From assembly GCA_024742605.1 (NCBI GenBank), contig JANSYC010000004.1:36316-100315 (forward strand): DNA of 64,000 nucleotides, given 5' to 3'. Under the pieces are notes generated by a model, which saw only the letters and a list, made by a program, of their open reading frames with translations, ran no database searches and was not told where the DNA came from. Origin of the DNA: Alphaproteobacteria bacterium. Its GTDB lineage: Bacteria > Pseudomonadota > Alphaproteobacteria > Thalassobaculales > Thalassobaculaceae. Below, piece after piece: positions 17,535 through 26,311 of this stretch. The number at the start of each line of letters is the position of its first letter. Positions within the stretch are counted from its first letter, which is position 1. The position numbers and the translations under genes were made by a program.

Positions 17535-18614
17535 TCATTTGAGTCTGTGCGCGAGCTCAAGCAACATGCCCACCTCGATAGAGACCCCGGGCTTGTCCGG
17601 AAATGTCACCATCGCGGGTTCGATGAGCTGCCGTTTCTGGGCCTCGAATTCCACTGCGAAAGGGTAGGCGTCCATCGGCTTGTCGAACGAATCCCGCCTG
17701 GCATTGCGATTCATTTGGAACAGACTTTCGACACCCAACTTTCGCATCGCATCGCCGTACCAATTCAAGCTGGTCTCATCCATATGCTGGAACGACAGGA
17801 AATTGCATGCGGTATCCACCTGCACCGAGATTTCGTTCAATCGCCAAGGTGCGATGATGTTGATCCGACTGTCGGGATCGAACTCCTGATCCGGCATGAT
17901 GCAGAGGTTCACCTGATGGCCGAAATTCTCGATCAGGTACCGAGCGGACACGATCATATTGAACGGCAGGTCGGTCAGGATCAGCTTGACGTCCGGCATC
18001 AGGACCGCCGCATCCCGGATAAACCGGCCATGACCACCGCCGATTTCCATCAGCCGAGAGATTGGCCGATTGATCCAGCTGGCGAGCACCGGTGCCCGGA
18101 AGCCGACCCTGATTCCGTGATGCGTGATCGGAAACGGGACGGACTCGGACCGGAGATAGACATTCGGCCCACCTACCGAGCACGCCTCCTGAATGAGGGT
18201 CATCCAATGTGCTTCGAACTCGGGGGCAAGATCGCGTATTTGATCGAGCTTCATTTTTGCCCAAGTCTTGCATCGGGATCTGTACACTCTGAGGCGGTCA
18301 TCGGTCACTTCCACAGGCTCGCCAAACGGCAACTCGAGTCCGGGGTCCAGCAGGAAGTCATAAGGTCCCTCGAAACCGATGCCTCCGAAGGTGTGCGCTG
18401 CGAATTCCCGCAGGTTGTCGGGGGTCAGAACATGCTGGGATTTGCGGATCTCGCCACCACGAGGCCGCCATCCCAAGGACATTTGGCTTTCGGCTTCCTC
18501 CGTCAGAGCGGTGTGCATCCAGCACAGGACATCAATCGTCGACTGGGAGAGGGGCCTCGCCGCGCGAAACGCATCCAGAATTTCAGTGGGCTCGGCAATT
18601 CTGTTATGCGGCAT
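17535..18614 (-). CDS. Putative SAM-dependent (sugar) O-methyltransferase, paralogue 2
   Basis: This 359-residue protein aligns end to end with the downstream gene, with the same motif I (EIGGGHGRFIRD), ILTDLPFNM, THHGIRVGFRAP and DTACNFLSFQHMD. The pair clearly arose by tandem duplication and has since diverged substantially. ATG 18614 starts 2 nt past the stop of the PuuB-like oxidase, so it belongs to that transcription unit. The substrate is unknown; a link to the polyamine genes is suggested by position only. The N-terminal 150 residues before the Rossmann domain are conserved between the two copies and may recognise substrate. Confidence 0.82.
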   Translation of the reverse strand: MPHNRIAEPTEILDAFRAARPLSQSTIDVLCWMHTALTEEAESQMSLGWRPRGGEIRKSQHVLTPDNLREFAAHTFGGIGFEGPYDFLLDPGLELPFGEPVEVTDDRLRVYRSRCKTWAKMKLDQIRDLAPEFEAHWMTLIQEACSVGGPNVYLRSESVPFPITHHGIRVGFRAPVLASWINRPISRLMEIGGGHGRFIRDAAVLMPDVKLILTDLPFNMIVSARYLIENFGHQVNLCIMPDQEFDPDSRINIIAPWRLNEISVQVDTACNFLSFQHMDETSLNWYGDAMRKLGVESLFQMNRNARRDSFDKPMDAYPFAVEFEAQKRQLIEPAMVTFPDKPGVSIEVGMLLELAHRLK

Positions 18615-18616
18615 TT

Positions 18617-19891
18617 TTAGAGTCCTATCGCATCGCGCAATTTGGCGAACCCCATGGCGGCGACCAGGGTCGGGGTTCGGAACGGACCGCCGGGGAATGG
18701 CAGGTGGCCGATCTGCTCTATCAGCTTGAAGCGGCTATCGTCCCCATCAACCGTCTCGGCCATCAGCTTGCCCGCCAGTCCGGTCAGCGCCATGCCCTGT
18801 CCGGAAAACCCCTGGGCGTGCAGAATGTTGCCGGCGATACGCCCGAAATCCGGCAGCCGGTTCGCGGTGATTCCGATCAAGCCACCCCAGACATGATCGA
18901 TGCCGACGGTCTCCAGTTCAGGAAACACTTTCGCGATGCGCCGGGTCATCCACTTCGCCAGACCCGGGGGCGTGGTCGCGGAGTAGCTCGCGCCCGCCCC
19001 GAACAGCAGCCGTCCGTCCGACGTCGTGCGGAAATAATCGAGCGCCCAGTTGCAGTCCGCCACCGCCACGTCCTGGGGAAACAGGGCGCGTATCAGGTCC
19101 CGATCGAGCGGTTGGGTCACCGCTACGAAAGAGGCGACAGGCATCAAACGGGGACGGATCGGCGGAAAGATCTTTCCAAGATACGCGTTCCCGGCCAGGA
19201 CCAGCCAGTCGGCCTCCACCCGGCCGGTATCGGTGCGGACGGAGACAGTGGTTCCGCGCGAGATCTCGACGGCCGGTGAGCGCTCGAATATCCGCGCACC
19301 GAGAAATTCCGCGACACCCGCCAGCGCCCGCAGGTAGGCGAGGGGTTGGATCTGGCCGCTGTCCGGATCCAGCATGCCGCCCACATAGGCGTCCGAGCCG
19401 AGCACCCTGCCCAGGCCTGCCGCGTCGACGATCTCGCAGCCCTCATAGCCGTATTTCGCGTAAGTCTCGGCGGTTTCCTTTAGCCCGTCCATCTGGCGCG
19501 CGGAATAGGCCGCATGCAGATAACCCCAGCGCAGATCGCAGTCGATCTTGTGTCGCCGGACCCGGTCGGGAATATCGTCGACCGCTTCACGCATCATCGA
19601 CCACAACGCCTGCGCGTCCTCAGCGCCGACGGCGCTTTCGACCTTGGACATGTCGGCGCTGTAGCCCTGAACGATCTGTCCGCCATTGCGCCCGGAAGCG
19701 CCGTGGCCGATCCGCTCACTCTCCAGCAGAACGCAATCAATCCCACGCTCTGCAAGATGCAGGGCGGTCGACACGCCGGTCAGCCCGCCGCCGACCACGC
19801 ACACTCTGGTCCGCAGGCTGCCGGACAGAGCCGGTCTGTCATGGGCCACCGGCGCGGTCGCGTGATACCAGGTGAGGGGCGCATCCGTCAT
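18617..19891 (-). CDS. FAD-dependent oxidoreductase, gamma-glutamylputrescine oxidase (PuuB)-like
   Basis: The 424-residue flavoprotein has the N-terminal FAD motif VCVVGGGLTGVSTALHL and the conserved SGRNGGQIVQGYS loop of DAO/PuuB proteins. The C-terminal FAD-contact block is QGFSGQGMALTGLAGKL. PuuB oxidises gamma-glutamylputrescine to the aldehyde, releasing ammonia and hydrogen peroxide. It lies 12 nt after a glutamine-synthetase-like gene that would supply that substrate. The assignment to gamma-glutamylated amines follows from this pairing; other amino-acid oxidase substrates cannot be excluded. Confidence 0.86.
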   Translation of the reverse strand: MTDAPLTWYHATAPVAHDRPALSGSLRTRVCVVGGGLTGVSTALHLAERGIDCVLLESERIGHGASGRNGGQIVQGYSADMSKVESAVGAEDAQALWSMMREAVDDIPDRVRRHKIDCDLRWGYLHAAYSARQMDGLKETAETYAKYGYEGCEIVDAAGLGRVLGSDAYVGGMLDPDSGQIQPLAYLRALAGVAEFLGARIFERSPAVEISRGTTVSVRTDTGRVEADWLVLAGNAYLGKIFPPIRPRLMPVASFVAVTQPLDRDLIRALFPQDVAVADCNWALDYFRTTSDGRLLFGAGASYSATTPPGLAKWMTRRIAKVFPELETVGIDHVWGGLIGITANRLPDFGRIAGNILHAQGFSGQGMALTGLAGKLMAETVDGDDSRFKLIEQIGHLPFPGGPFRTPTLVAAMGFAKLRDAIGL

Positions 19892-19903
19892 CGTTGGCGG
19901 TTC

Positions 19904-21298
19904 TCAAACGGTCTTCAGATACCAGCGCCACTCCAACGGGGTGACTTCGCGCTCAAAATCCCGCCGCTCCTGCTCTTTCACCGCGTGGAAGATGTGCTGA
20001 AAGTCCGTGCCGAACCAGTCCGAGATGAAGGCACTGTCGTGAAATGTGTCGAGGGCCGCCGCCCAGGTTTTCGGCACGCTCGGGGTCTCGGTCTGATAGG
20101 CGTTGCCGATGATCGGCGGAGGTGCCTCCGCTTGCGTCTCGATACCGTGCAGCATCCCGGCCAGAACGGCGGCCAGGACCAGATAAGGATTGCCGTCCGC
20201 TCCCGCGACCCGATGTTCGATCCGCGTCGATTTCGAGGAGCCGGAGGGGATGCGGAACGCGGTTGTCCGGTTGTTGTAGCCCCAGCAGGCGGACAGCGGA
20301 ACATAGGCTTCCGGCCGCAAGCGCTTATAGGAATTGGCGGTCGGACCCAGGAGCGCCATGACATCGCCCATGGTGTTGGCCAGCCCACCGATCGCGTGTT
20401 TCAGCTTCGGGCTGCCCTCCGTACTGCCCTCGGCATGGCTGAAGATGTTGTTGCCGTCTCGGTCCAGAACGCTGGCATGCACGTGCAGGCCGTTGCCGGT
20501 CTCCTCGGCGAAGGGCTTGGCCATGAACGTGGCGTCGAAACCGTGGGCCCGCGCCACGCCTTTGATGGCGCGCTTCAGAAGAATCGCGTGATCGGCGGCC
20601 TGAACCGGGTCAGCCACATGGTCGAGATTGATCTCGTATTGGCCGGGTGCATATTCGGCCGACGCAGTCATCGCGGGGATCCGCTGAATCCGGCACGCCT
20701 CCGCCACATCGTCCAGCAGATCCTCGAAATCATCCAACTCATCAAGGCCGTAGACCTGCGTGGTGGCCTGCCGGGCGCCGCTGGTGGGCGAGGCGGCCGG
20801 CTGCGGCGGGTCGTCGACACCGCGACGCCGATCGATCAGATAGAACTCCAACTCCATTGCCACCACCGGCGTCAGTCCGGCATCCGCATAGCGCTTGGCG
20901 ACATTCTGGAGCACGACCCGCGGATCTGAATGGAACGGTGTGCCGTCCTGCTCCGTCATGGTCAGCAGCACCTGGGCCGAAGGCCGTTTCATCCAGGGCA
21001 CCGGCATCAGGGTTTCGGGGATGGCCAGACAGGGATAGTCCGCGTCACCCAACTCCCAGACCAGACCGGACGCCGCCACACTGTCTCCGGTTGCATCGGT
21101 TCCGAAGACAGATGCCGGGAAGGACGCACCGTCGACCAGGAGGCCTTCAAGCTGATTGGGCGCGATCCGCTTGCCCCGCATCACGCCGGTCAGATCCGGC
21201 AGCAAAGTATCGATACGGGCGACATCGGGATGCTCGGCGAGAAAGCTCTCGGCAAGTCGGGCGAGATCGATTGGCTGGGCGCGGGGAGTCTTGGTCAT
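19904..21298 (-). CDS. Glutamine synthetase family protein, gamma-glutamylpolyamine synthetase (PuuA)-like
   Basis: The 464-residue protein has the glutamine synthetase catalytic fold. ATP/metal-binding glutamates are in MELEFYLID and YEINLDHV, the HVHAS strand follows, and the NNRTTAFR and RIEHRVAGADGNPY blocks lie near the C-terminus. The order and the adjacent PuuB-like gene favour ligation of glutamate to putrescine or another amine rather than ammonia. It is divergent from a second glutamine-synthetase-like gene, with 130 nt between them. The gene heads the - strand operon ending at 16370. Confidence 0.88.
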   Translation of the reverse strand: MTKTPRAQPIDLARLAESFLAEHPDVARIDTLLPDLTGVMRGKRIAPNQLEGLLVDGASFPASVFGTDATGDSVAASGLVWELGDADYPCLAIPETLMPVPWMKRPSAQVLLTMTEQDGTPFHSDPRVVLQNVAKRYADAGLTPVVAMELEFYLIDRRRGVDDPPQPAASPTSGARQATTQVYGLDELDDFEDLLDDVAEACRIQRIPAMTASAEYAPGQYEINLDHVADPVQAADHAILLKRAIKGVARAHGFDATFMAKPFAEETGNGLHVHASVLDRDGNNIFSHAEGSTEGSPKLKHAIGGLANTMGDVMALLGPTANSYKRLRPEAYVPLSACWGYNNRTTAFRIPSGSSKSTRIEHRVAGADGNPYLVLAAVLAGMLHGIETQAEAPPPIIGNAYQTETPSVPKTWAAALDTFHDSAFISDWFGTDFQHIFHAVKEQERRDFEREVTPLEWRWYLKTV

Positions 21299-21369
21299 GG
21301 CCTGATCTGAAAATTAGTTGTGAGGCACCGCTCATAGCACGCGCGCTCGGTTGGGGGGAGTGGCGACGA

Positions 21370-21398
21370 TTGCCCAACGCTGGGGCGAAGTGTATCCA
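21370..21398 (+). promoter_or_regulatory. Possible sigma70-type promoter for the + strand glutamine-synthetase-like gene
   Basis: TTGCCC at 21370-21375 and TATCCA at 21393-21398 are separated by 17 nt, 30 nt before ATG 21429. Both boxes deviate from consensus, so this is only a suggestion. It sits in the 130-nt divergent region that must hold promoters for both polyamine ligase genes. Confidence 0.3.
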
Positions 21399-21428
21399 TG
21401 ACGCACCCGCCACTTTTTCGAGTTTTCC

Positions 21429-22772
21429 ATGACCGTCGACCTTGAAGCCTGGATCAAGGAGCACCGGATAACCGAGGTCGAATGCTTGGTCTCCGACCTG
21501 TCCGGCATTCCGCGTGGCAAGATCCTGCCGGCTGGGAAGTTCCTGCGCGCACTCAATCATCAGGGCCTGCGCCTGCCGGAGGCGATCTTCGGGCAGACGG
21601 TGACCGGCGAGTATATCGATGAGATCGATCTGAGCCCCAGGGCCGGCGATGTCTACCTGAGGCCCGACCCGGCGACGATCCGCATGGTGCCCTGGTACAA
21701 AGAGCCGACGGCCCAGGTGATCAACGATCCCTTCTATTTCGACGACACGCCGGTCGACGTGGCGGCGCGCAACGTGCTGAAGACCGTCCTGAAGCTTTAT
21801 GACGACAAGGGCTGGAAGCCGGTGGTGGCGCCCGAACTGGAATTCTTTCTGGTCAAGGTCAATCCCGATCCAGACTACCCGCTGGAGCCGCCGATCGGAC
21901 GGTCCGGCCGGCCCGAGACCGCCCGTCAGGCTTATGGCATTGACGCGGTCAACGAGTTCGATCCGCTGTTCGAGGACGTCTACGATTACTGCGAGGCACA
22001 GGAGATCGACGTCGATACGCTGACCCACGAATCCGGCGCCGCGCAGATGGAGATCAACTTCAACCACGGATCCCCTCTGGAGATCGCGGATCAGGCGTTC
22101 CTGTTCAAGAGGACCGTGCGCCAGGCGGCCCTGGGTCATAACGTCTACGCCACCTTCATGGCCAAGCCGATGCAGTTCGAGCCGGGCTCGTCGATGCACA
22201 TTCATCAGAGCATCTACGACGCAAAGACCGGCGCGAACCTGTTCGCGTCCGAGGATGGCGGCAACTCGGAATTCTTCCTGCAGTATATCGGCGGCCTGCA
22301 GAAGTACCTTTTCGCCGCGATGCCGCTGCTCGCGCCTTATGTAAATTCCTACCGCCGTCTGGTGCCGGACAGCGACGCGCCGATCAACGCCCATTGGGGG
22401 GTCGACAACCGGACGGTCGGGTTTCGGGTGCCGATCTCGTCGCCGACCAGTCGCCGTGTCGAGAACCGGGTCGCGGGGGCCGACGCCAATCCGTATCTGG
22501 CGATTGCCGCGTCGCTCGCCTGTGGATACCTCGGCGTGGTCGAGCAGCTGGAACCCACCAAACCGATCGAAGGCAGCGGTTACAACCTGGCGGCCAACCT
22601 GCCGCGGCATCTGGAAGACGCGCTGCTGCGCCTCAACCGCTCGAAGCCGCTGAAAGAGATTCTCGGACAGCGCTTCGTCAATGTGCTGACGATGGCGAAG
22701 GAAGAGGAATCCCGCGCCTACCAGCAGGTGATCAGTGCCTGGGAACGTGAGTATCTGTTGCTGAACGTCTGA
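21429..22772 (+). CDS. Glutamine synthetase family protein (second gamma-glutamylamine ligase candidate)
   Basis: The 447-residue protein shows glutamine synthetase blocks in order: APELEFFLV, AAQMEINFNHG, GSSMHIHQS, VDNRTVGFR and RRVENRVAGADANPY. It differs clearly from the divergent neighbour, so this is not a recent duplicate. It starts at ATG 21429 without a strong ribosome site and is followed after 18 nt by a class III aminotransferase. In pseudomonads, PuuA-like enzymes next to SpuC-like aminotransferases serve different amines. A division of labour between the two ligases (putrescine versus other diamines or monoamines) is inferred. Confidence 0.87.
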   Translation: MTVDLEAWIKEHRITEVECLVSDLSGIPRGKILPAGKFLRALNHQGLRLPEAIFGQTVTGEYIDEIDLSPRAGDVYLRPDPATIRMVPWYKEPTAQVINDPFYFDDTPVDVAARNVLKTVLKLYDDKGWKPVVAPELEFFLVKVNPDPDYPLEPPIGRSGRPETARQAYGIDAVNEFDPLFEDVYDYCEAQEIDVDTLTHESGAAQMEINFNHGSPLEIADQAFLFKRTVRQAALGHNVYATFMAKPMQFEPGSSMHIHQSIYDAKTGANLFASEDGGNSEFFLQYIGGLQKYLFAAMPLLAPYVNSYRRLVPDSDAPINAHWGVDNRTVGFRVPISSPTSRRVENRVAGADANPYLAIAASLACGYLGVVEQLEPTKPIEGSGYNLAANLPRHLEDALLRLNRSKPLKEILGQRFVNVLTMAKEEESRAYQQVISAWEREYLLLNV

Positions 22773-22790
22773 GCCCTTTCCCTTTCTCAA

Positions 22791-24191
22791 ATGCGAGACC
22801 GATCCGTGACGCCACCCATCGCCGCCAACCAGACCTACGACACGGCCGCCATCCGCGCGAGCGACGCCGCCCATCATTGGCATCCGTTCTCCAACACCAA
22901 GGCGCTTGCCGCGGAAGGTGCCCGGGTGATCGTCAAGGCCGAAGGCTGCACGCTCTGGGACAGCGAGGGGAACGAGATCCTGGACGGAATGGCAGGACTC
23001 TGGTGCGTCAACATCGGCTACGGTCGCAAGGAGCTTGCGGATGTGGCCGCTCGGCAGATGCTGGATCTGCCCTACTACAATACGTTTTTCAAAACCACGA
23101 CACCGCCGGCCACCAAGCTGGCGGAAACCCTCGCGCGGCTTACGCCCGAAGGGCTCAATCACGTGTTCTTCGCCGGGTCGGGCTCGGAGGCGAACGATAC
23201 GGTCGTCCGTTTCGTCCGGCGGTACTGGCAGCTGAAGGGCCAGCCGGACCGGATGACCATCATCGGCCGGGAATACGGTTATCACGGCAGTACCCTGGTG
23301 GGGGCGAGCCTGGGCGGGATGACCGCCATGCATCGCCAGACCAATATGCCGCTGCCCGGCTTCTCGCATATTCGCCCGCCGTATTTTCTGCGCGACGGGG
23401 GCAACATGACGCCGGACGCATTTGGGATGGTCGCGGCTCAGGCGCTGGAAGATCGGATTCAGGAACTCGGCCCCGAGAAGGTCGCCGCCTTCATCGCCGA
23501 ACCGATCCAGGGCGCGGGTGGCGTCATCATTCCGCCTGCCAGCTATTTTCCGGAGATCCAGCGGATCTGCCGAAAGCACGACATCCTGTTCATCGCGGAC
23601 GAGGTGATCTGCGGTTTCGGACGAACCGGCAACTGGTTCGGCTCAGAAACCTTCGATCTTCAGCCGGATCTGATGGCCCTGGCCAAGGGTCTGTCGTCGG
23701 GATACCAACCCATCGCCGCGGTCATGGTGGGCGACCGGGTGGCGCACACGCTGATGGAGGAGGGCGGCGAGTTCTTTCACGGTTTTACCTATTCCGGTCA
23801 TCCGGTTGCTGCGGCCGTGGCGTCGGAAAACCTTCGGATCATGGAAGATGAAGGTCTGGTCGACCGCGTGCGCGACGATATCGGCCCGTATTTTCAGGAG
23901 GCACTGGCGTCCCTGGCGGATCACCCGTTGGTGGGAGAGGTGCGCGCGGTCGGTCTGATCGGGGCGATCGAACTGGTCAAGGACAAGAACGGCCCGGTCT
24001 TCTTCGAGGACGAGGGGGTCGTCGGAACCCGGTGCCGAGACCATTGTTTCGCCAACAATCTGGTGATGCGGGCGGTCCGGGACGGCATGGTGGTCTCTCC
24101 CCCCTTGGTCATCACCAGAGCCGAGGTGGATCGGCTGGTCGAGACCGCCCGCAAGGCGATTGATCTCACCCAGAGCGACTTCGGCCTTTGA
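22791..24191 (+). CDS. Class III (omega) aminotransferase, putrescine/polyamine type
   Basis: The 466-residue PLP enzyme has the class III pattern. The segment AHHWHPFSNTKAL lies near the N-terminus, FAGSGSEANDT binds the cofactor phosphate, DEVICGFGRTGNWFG is central, and the PLP lysine lies in ALAKGLSSGYQP. The length and these blocks match SpuC/putrescine-pyruvate aminotransferases. It would convert a diamine or polyamine to an aminoaldehyde. ATG 22791 is used; GTG 22806 is an alternative, and neither has a clear Shine-Dalgarno. It follows the ligase gene by 18 nt, so they are probably one operon. Confidence 0.9.
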   Translation: MRDRSVTPPIAANQTYDTAAIRASDAAHHWHPFSNTKALAAEGARVIVKAEGCTLWDSEGNEILDGMAGLWCVNIGYGRKELADVAARQMLDLPYYNTFFKTTTPPATKLAETLARLTPEGLNHVFFAGSGSEANDTVVRFVRRYWQLKGQPDRMTIIGREYGYHGSTLVGASLGGMTAMHRQTNMPLPGFSHIRPPYFLRDGGNMTPDAFGMVAAQALEDRIQELGPEKVAAFIAEPIQGAGGVIIPPASYFPEIQRICRKHDILFIADEVICGFGRTGNWFGSETFDLQPDLMALAKGLSSGYQPIAAVMVGDRVAHTLMEEGGEFFHGFTYSGHPVAAAVASENLRIMEDEGLVDRVRDDIGPYFQEALASLADHPLVGEVRAVGLIGAIELVKDKNGPVFFEDEGVVGTRCRDHCFANNLVMRAVRDGMVVSPPLVITRAEVDRLVETARKAIDLTQSDFGL

Positions 24192-24659
24192 GTCGGTCTC
24201 GTACTGGGAGCCGTCGATATATTGGGGGCGGGTTGTTGTTGGGGAAGCGGTCCACCCATGATCGAGATACTTGGGGTCTGCATTAAGACGTCACAGTCTG
24301 ATCTTGGGTCGGGTGAAGTGATACCCCGACCTGATTGTATGGTCGCCTTCAGACTGCCGAAGGTTAAAGCGATTTAGCTGTCGCAGAACCAAGTCCGCAG
24401 CTTGATGCAGACTCCTGCGTTTCAAACAGTTTGTGAACCCAAAAGTCCAGATCAACATTTTGAAGATCTCATAAAGACAGCCTTGCGGCTCTCGGAGTCG
24501 CGGGGCCTCGGCGTCTTGCGCATCCATTCATGATGCCTAATCCATGAAGTGATCGAGGTCCGGAGACTCAGTGCGGATGGTGGTGACTTTGACGGCCGCA
24601 TTATTTTGTCTTGCGTATAGCTAAAATTCATCCTAAATTAACCACGTGAGGGAGATGAC
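24192..24659. other. 468-nt non-coding stretch, lower GC than its surroundings
   Basis: I see no convincing gene. A 39-codon frame at 24258 and a 78-codon - strand frame at 24291-24527 lack ribosome sites and family character. A 7-bp inverted repeat (GGTCGGG 24307-24313, CCCGACC 24325-24331) could form a hairpin but has no T-tract. The last 70 nt are AT-rich (TTGACG at 24589-24594, TATAGCTAAAAT at 24616-24627) and may include the promoter of the following small gene. Confidence 0.5.
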
Positions 24660-25034
24660 ATGGCTATCGCGCAATCCATAAGCGGAACTCAAGGGACGAC
24701 CGGCCTCTTCGGCGCGGCGTCCGTTGGCGTGGGCTTGCGGGTTGGTTTGCAGGCCATAAGGGGTAGTGAGGAAGCGCTTGCCCAGATCGCCGAGGCGCGC
24801 GAGGCGGCTGCCGAAGTCGCACGTGAGAATCTGGCCCGGGCCCGAGACGATGCCGCCCGCGCCGAAAGGTTGGAGCGTGCCGCGAGGACCGATCGCGTCG
24901 AAGCTCCCGAGCAGGACGACCGTCGGGTCGAGCAAAGCTCCGCACCTGTTGTCTCCGCATCTGCGGTCAATGACACGTCCTCCATTGATCCCCAGGATAC
25001 GGTACGCGGCGGACTTTTGGACGTAACCGTCTGA
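24660..25034 (+). CDS. Small Ala/Glu/Arg-rich helical protein, unrecognised
   Basis: This 124-residue product has no family I recognise. Residues about 10-30 are small and mildly hydrophobic (GLFGAASVGVGLRVGLQA). Residues 33-80 form a highly charged helical or coiled-coil segment rich in Ala, Glu and Arg, and the remaining tail is polar and probably disordered. The ribosome site GAGGGAG precedes ATG 24660, and a terminator-like hairpin lies 10 nt after the stop. Together these suggest a real, separately transcribed gene. It is flanked by polyamine metabolism and transport genes, with no evident link to them. Confidence 0.6.
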   Translation: MAIAQSISGTQGTTGLFGAASVGVGLRVGLQAIRGSEEALAQIAEAREAAAEVARENLARARDDAARAERLERAARTDRVEAPEQDDRRVEQSSAPVVSASAVNDTSSIDPQDTVRGGLLDVTV

Positions 25035-25043
25035 CGGTCGCTT

Positions 25044-25070
25044 GACGGCCGCAGCCCGGCCGTCCTTTCA
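25044..25070 (+). terminator. Rho-independent terminator-like hairpin after the 124-residue gene
   Basis: GACGGCCG (25044-25051) and CGGCCGTC (25057-25064) form a perfect 8-bp stem with a 5-nt loop, followed by CTTTCA. The stem is strong but the T-tract is short, so termination efficiency is uncertain. Confidence 0.55.
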
Positions 25071-25166
25071 ACACCATCTCCGATGAATGTCCCATGGGAT
25101 TGCTCATCCGCGTCGTTGACAGCCCCCCTCACGATGGCATTCAATTTCGGCAACGTACAAGTTTGA

Positions 25167-25187
25167 ACGCGCGTGACAAATGCGCGT
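25167..25187 (+). repeat. Inverted repeat in the leader of the polyamine-binding protein gene
   Basis: ACGCGC (25167-25172) and GCGCGT (25182-25187) make a 6-bp perfect stem with a 9-nt loop, 20 nt before the start codon at 25208. It could be an operator or a translational leader hairpin. There is no direct evidence of function. Confidence 0.35.
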
Positions 25188-25207
25188 CAATGGACAGAGG
25201 ATTTTCC

Positions 25208-26284
25208 ATGGCACATTGCAAACCTTTCCGCCCGAGCCGTCGGTCTTTTCTTGCGGGGACAGGCGCCGTCGCCGCAGGTCTGACCTTTTTGCCGAAAGCC
25301 GGGTTCTCGGCGGAAGAGAAGGTCGTCAATTTTTACAATTGGGACACCTATATCGGCGAAACCACCTTGGACGACTTCAAGGGCGCGAGCGGGATCGAGG
25401 TCAACATGGACCTGTTCGCCGACAATGCCGAGTTGTTCGCAAAATTGAAGGAAGGCAACCCGGGCTATGACGTGATCGTGCCGTCGAACGACTACGTTGA
25501 GCGCATGGTCGCGGCCAACATGCTGATGAAGCTTGATCATTCCAAGATCCCGAACATCGCGAACATTGATCTGGCGTTCATGAACCCGAACCACGACCCG
25601 GGACGGGTCTACTCGCTGCCCTACATGTGGGGCACGATCGGCATCGGCTACCGCAAGAGCCGGGTGGACGGGGTGCCGGACAGCTGGAAATGGTTGTACG
25701 AAAGCGACCAGTACGCGGGAAAGATCGCGCTGTTGGGCACACCGAGCACGGTGATCCAGATCGCCTGCAAGTATTTGGGCTATCCGCTGAACGAAAGCGA
25801 TCCCGCGAAGTTGGAGAAGGCTGCCGATCTGATCATCAAGCAGAAGCCGAGTATCAAGGTTTTCGCTGACGACAACGGCCAGGATCTGTTGCTGTCCGGC
25901 GAGGTCGACCTCACCATGGAGTGGAACGGTGATATCCTGCAGGTGATGGCGGAGGACGATGATATCTCCTACGTGGTTCCGAAGGAGGGAGGCCTTCTGT
26001 GGGAGGACACGCTTGCGATCCCCACCGGCGCACCGCATCCGGAGAACGCGCACGCCTTCATGAACTATGTTCTGGATGCCGAGGCCGGCGCGGCGATTGC
26101 TGACTTCATCCAATACGCCACCCCGAATGCCGCTGCCAAGGCTCTGATGGACAAGAGCTATACGGAAAACCCCGCGATCTTCCCGCCGGACGAGACCGTC
26201 AAGAATTCCGAGGTGGCGATCTATCAGGGCCCGGAATACAGCCAGCTGATCGACCGCCTGTGGACCAAGATCAACGCCGCCTGA
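25208..26284 (+). CDS. Spermidine/putrescine ABC transporter substrate-binding protein (PotD/PotF type)
   Basis: The 358-residue periplasmic protein has a Tat-type signal (PSRRSFLAG) ending about residue 30. The PotD/PotF body follows, with VVNFYNWDTYIGE, YDVIVPSNDYVERM, the Trp/Tyr-rich pocket region YMWGTIGIGYR and MEWNGDILQVM. ATG 25208 has AGAGG at proper spacing; upstream in-frame ATGs lack one. It delivers polyamines to the permease genes directly downstream (27-nt gap). Together with the ligases, oxidase and aminotransferase upstream this makes an uptake-plus-catabolism locus. Confidence 0.93.
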   Translation: MAHCKPFRPSRRSFLAGTGAVAAGLTFLPKAGFSAEEKVVNFYNWDTYIGETTLDDFKGASGIEVNMDLFADNAELFAKLKEGNPGYDVIVPSNDYVERMVAANMLMKLDHSKIPNIANIDLAFMNPNHDPGRVYSLPYMWGTIGIGYRKSRVDGVPDSWKWLYESDQYAGKIALLGTPSTVIQIACKYLGYPLNESDPAKLEKAADLIIKQKPSIKVFADDNGQDLLLSGEVDLTMEWNGDILQVMAEDDDISYVVPKEGGLLWEDTLAIPTGAPHPENAHAFMNYVLDAEAGAAIADFIQYATPNAAAKALMDKSYTENPAIFPPDETVKNSEVAIYQGPEYSQLIDRLWTKINAA

Positions 26285-26311
26285 TCCGCGCGGCATAGGG
26301 GAGGGTGAGGG

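Noticed and set aside
21147..23579. 810-codon open frame on the - strand
   Set aside because: It lies antisense to the glutamine-synthetase-like and aminotransferase genes, which have clear family motifs. The antisense product has no recognisable domain; long antisense frames are expected in GC-rich DNA.
24291..24527. 78-codon - strand frame in the 468-nt gap
   Set aside because: No ribosome site, no family character and no neighbouring operon on that strand.
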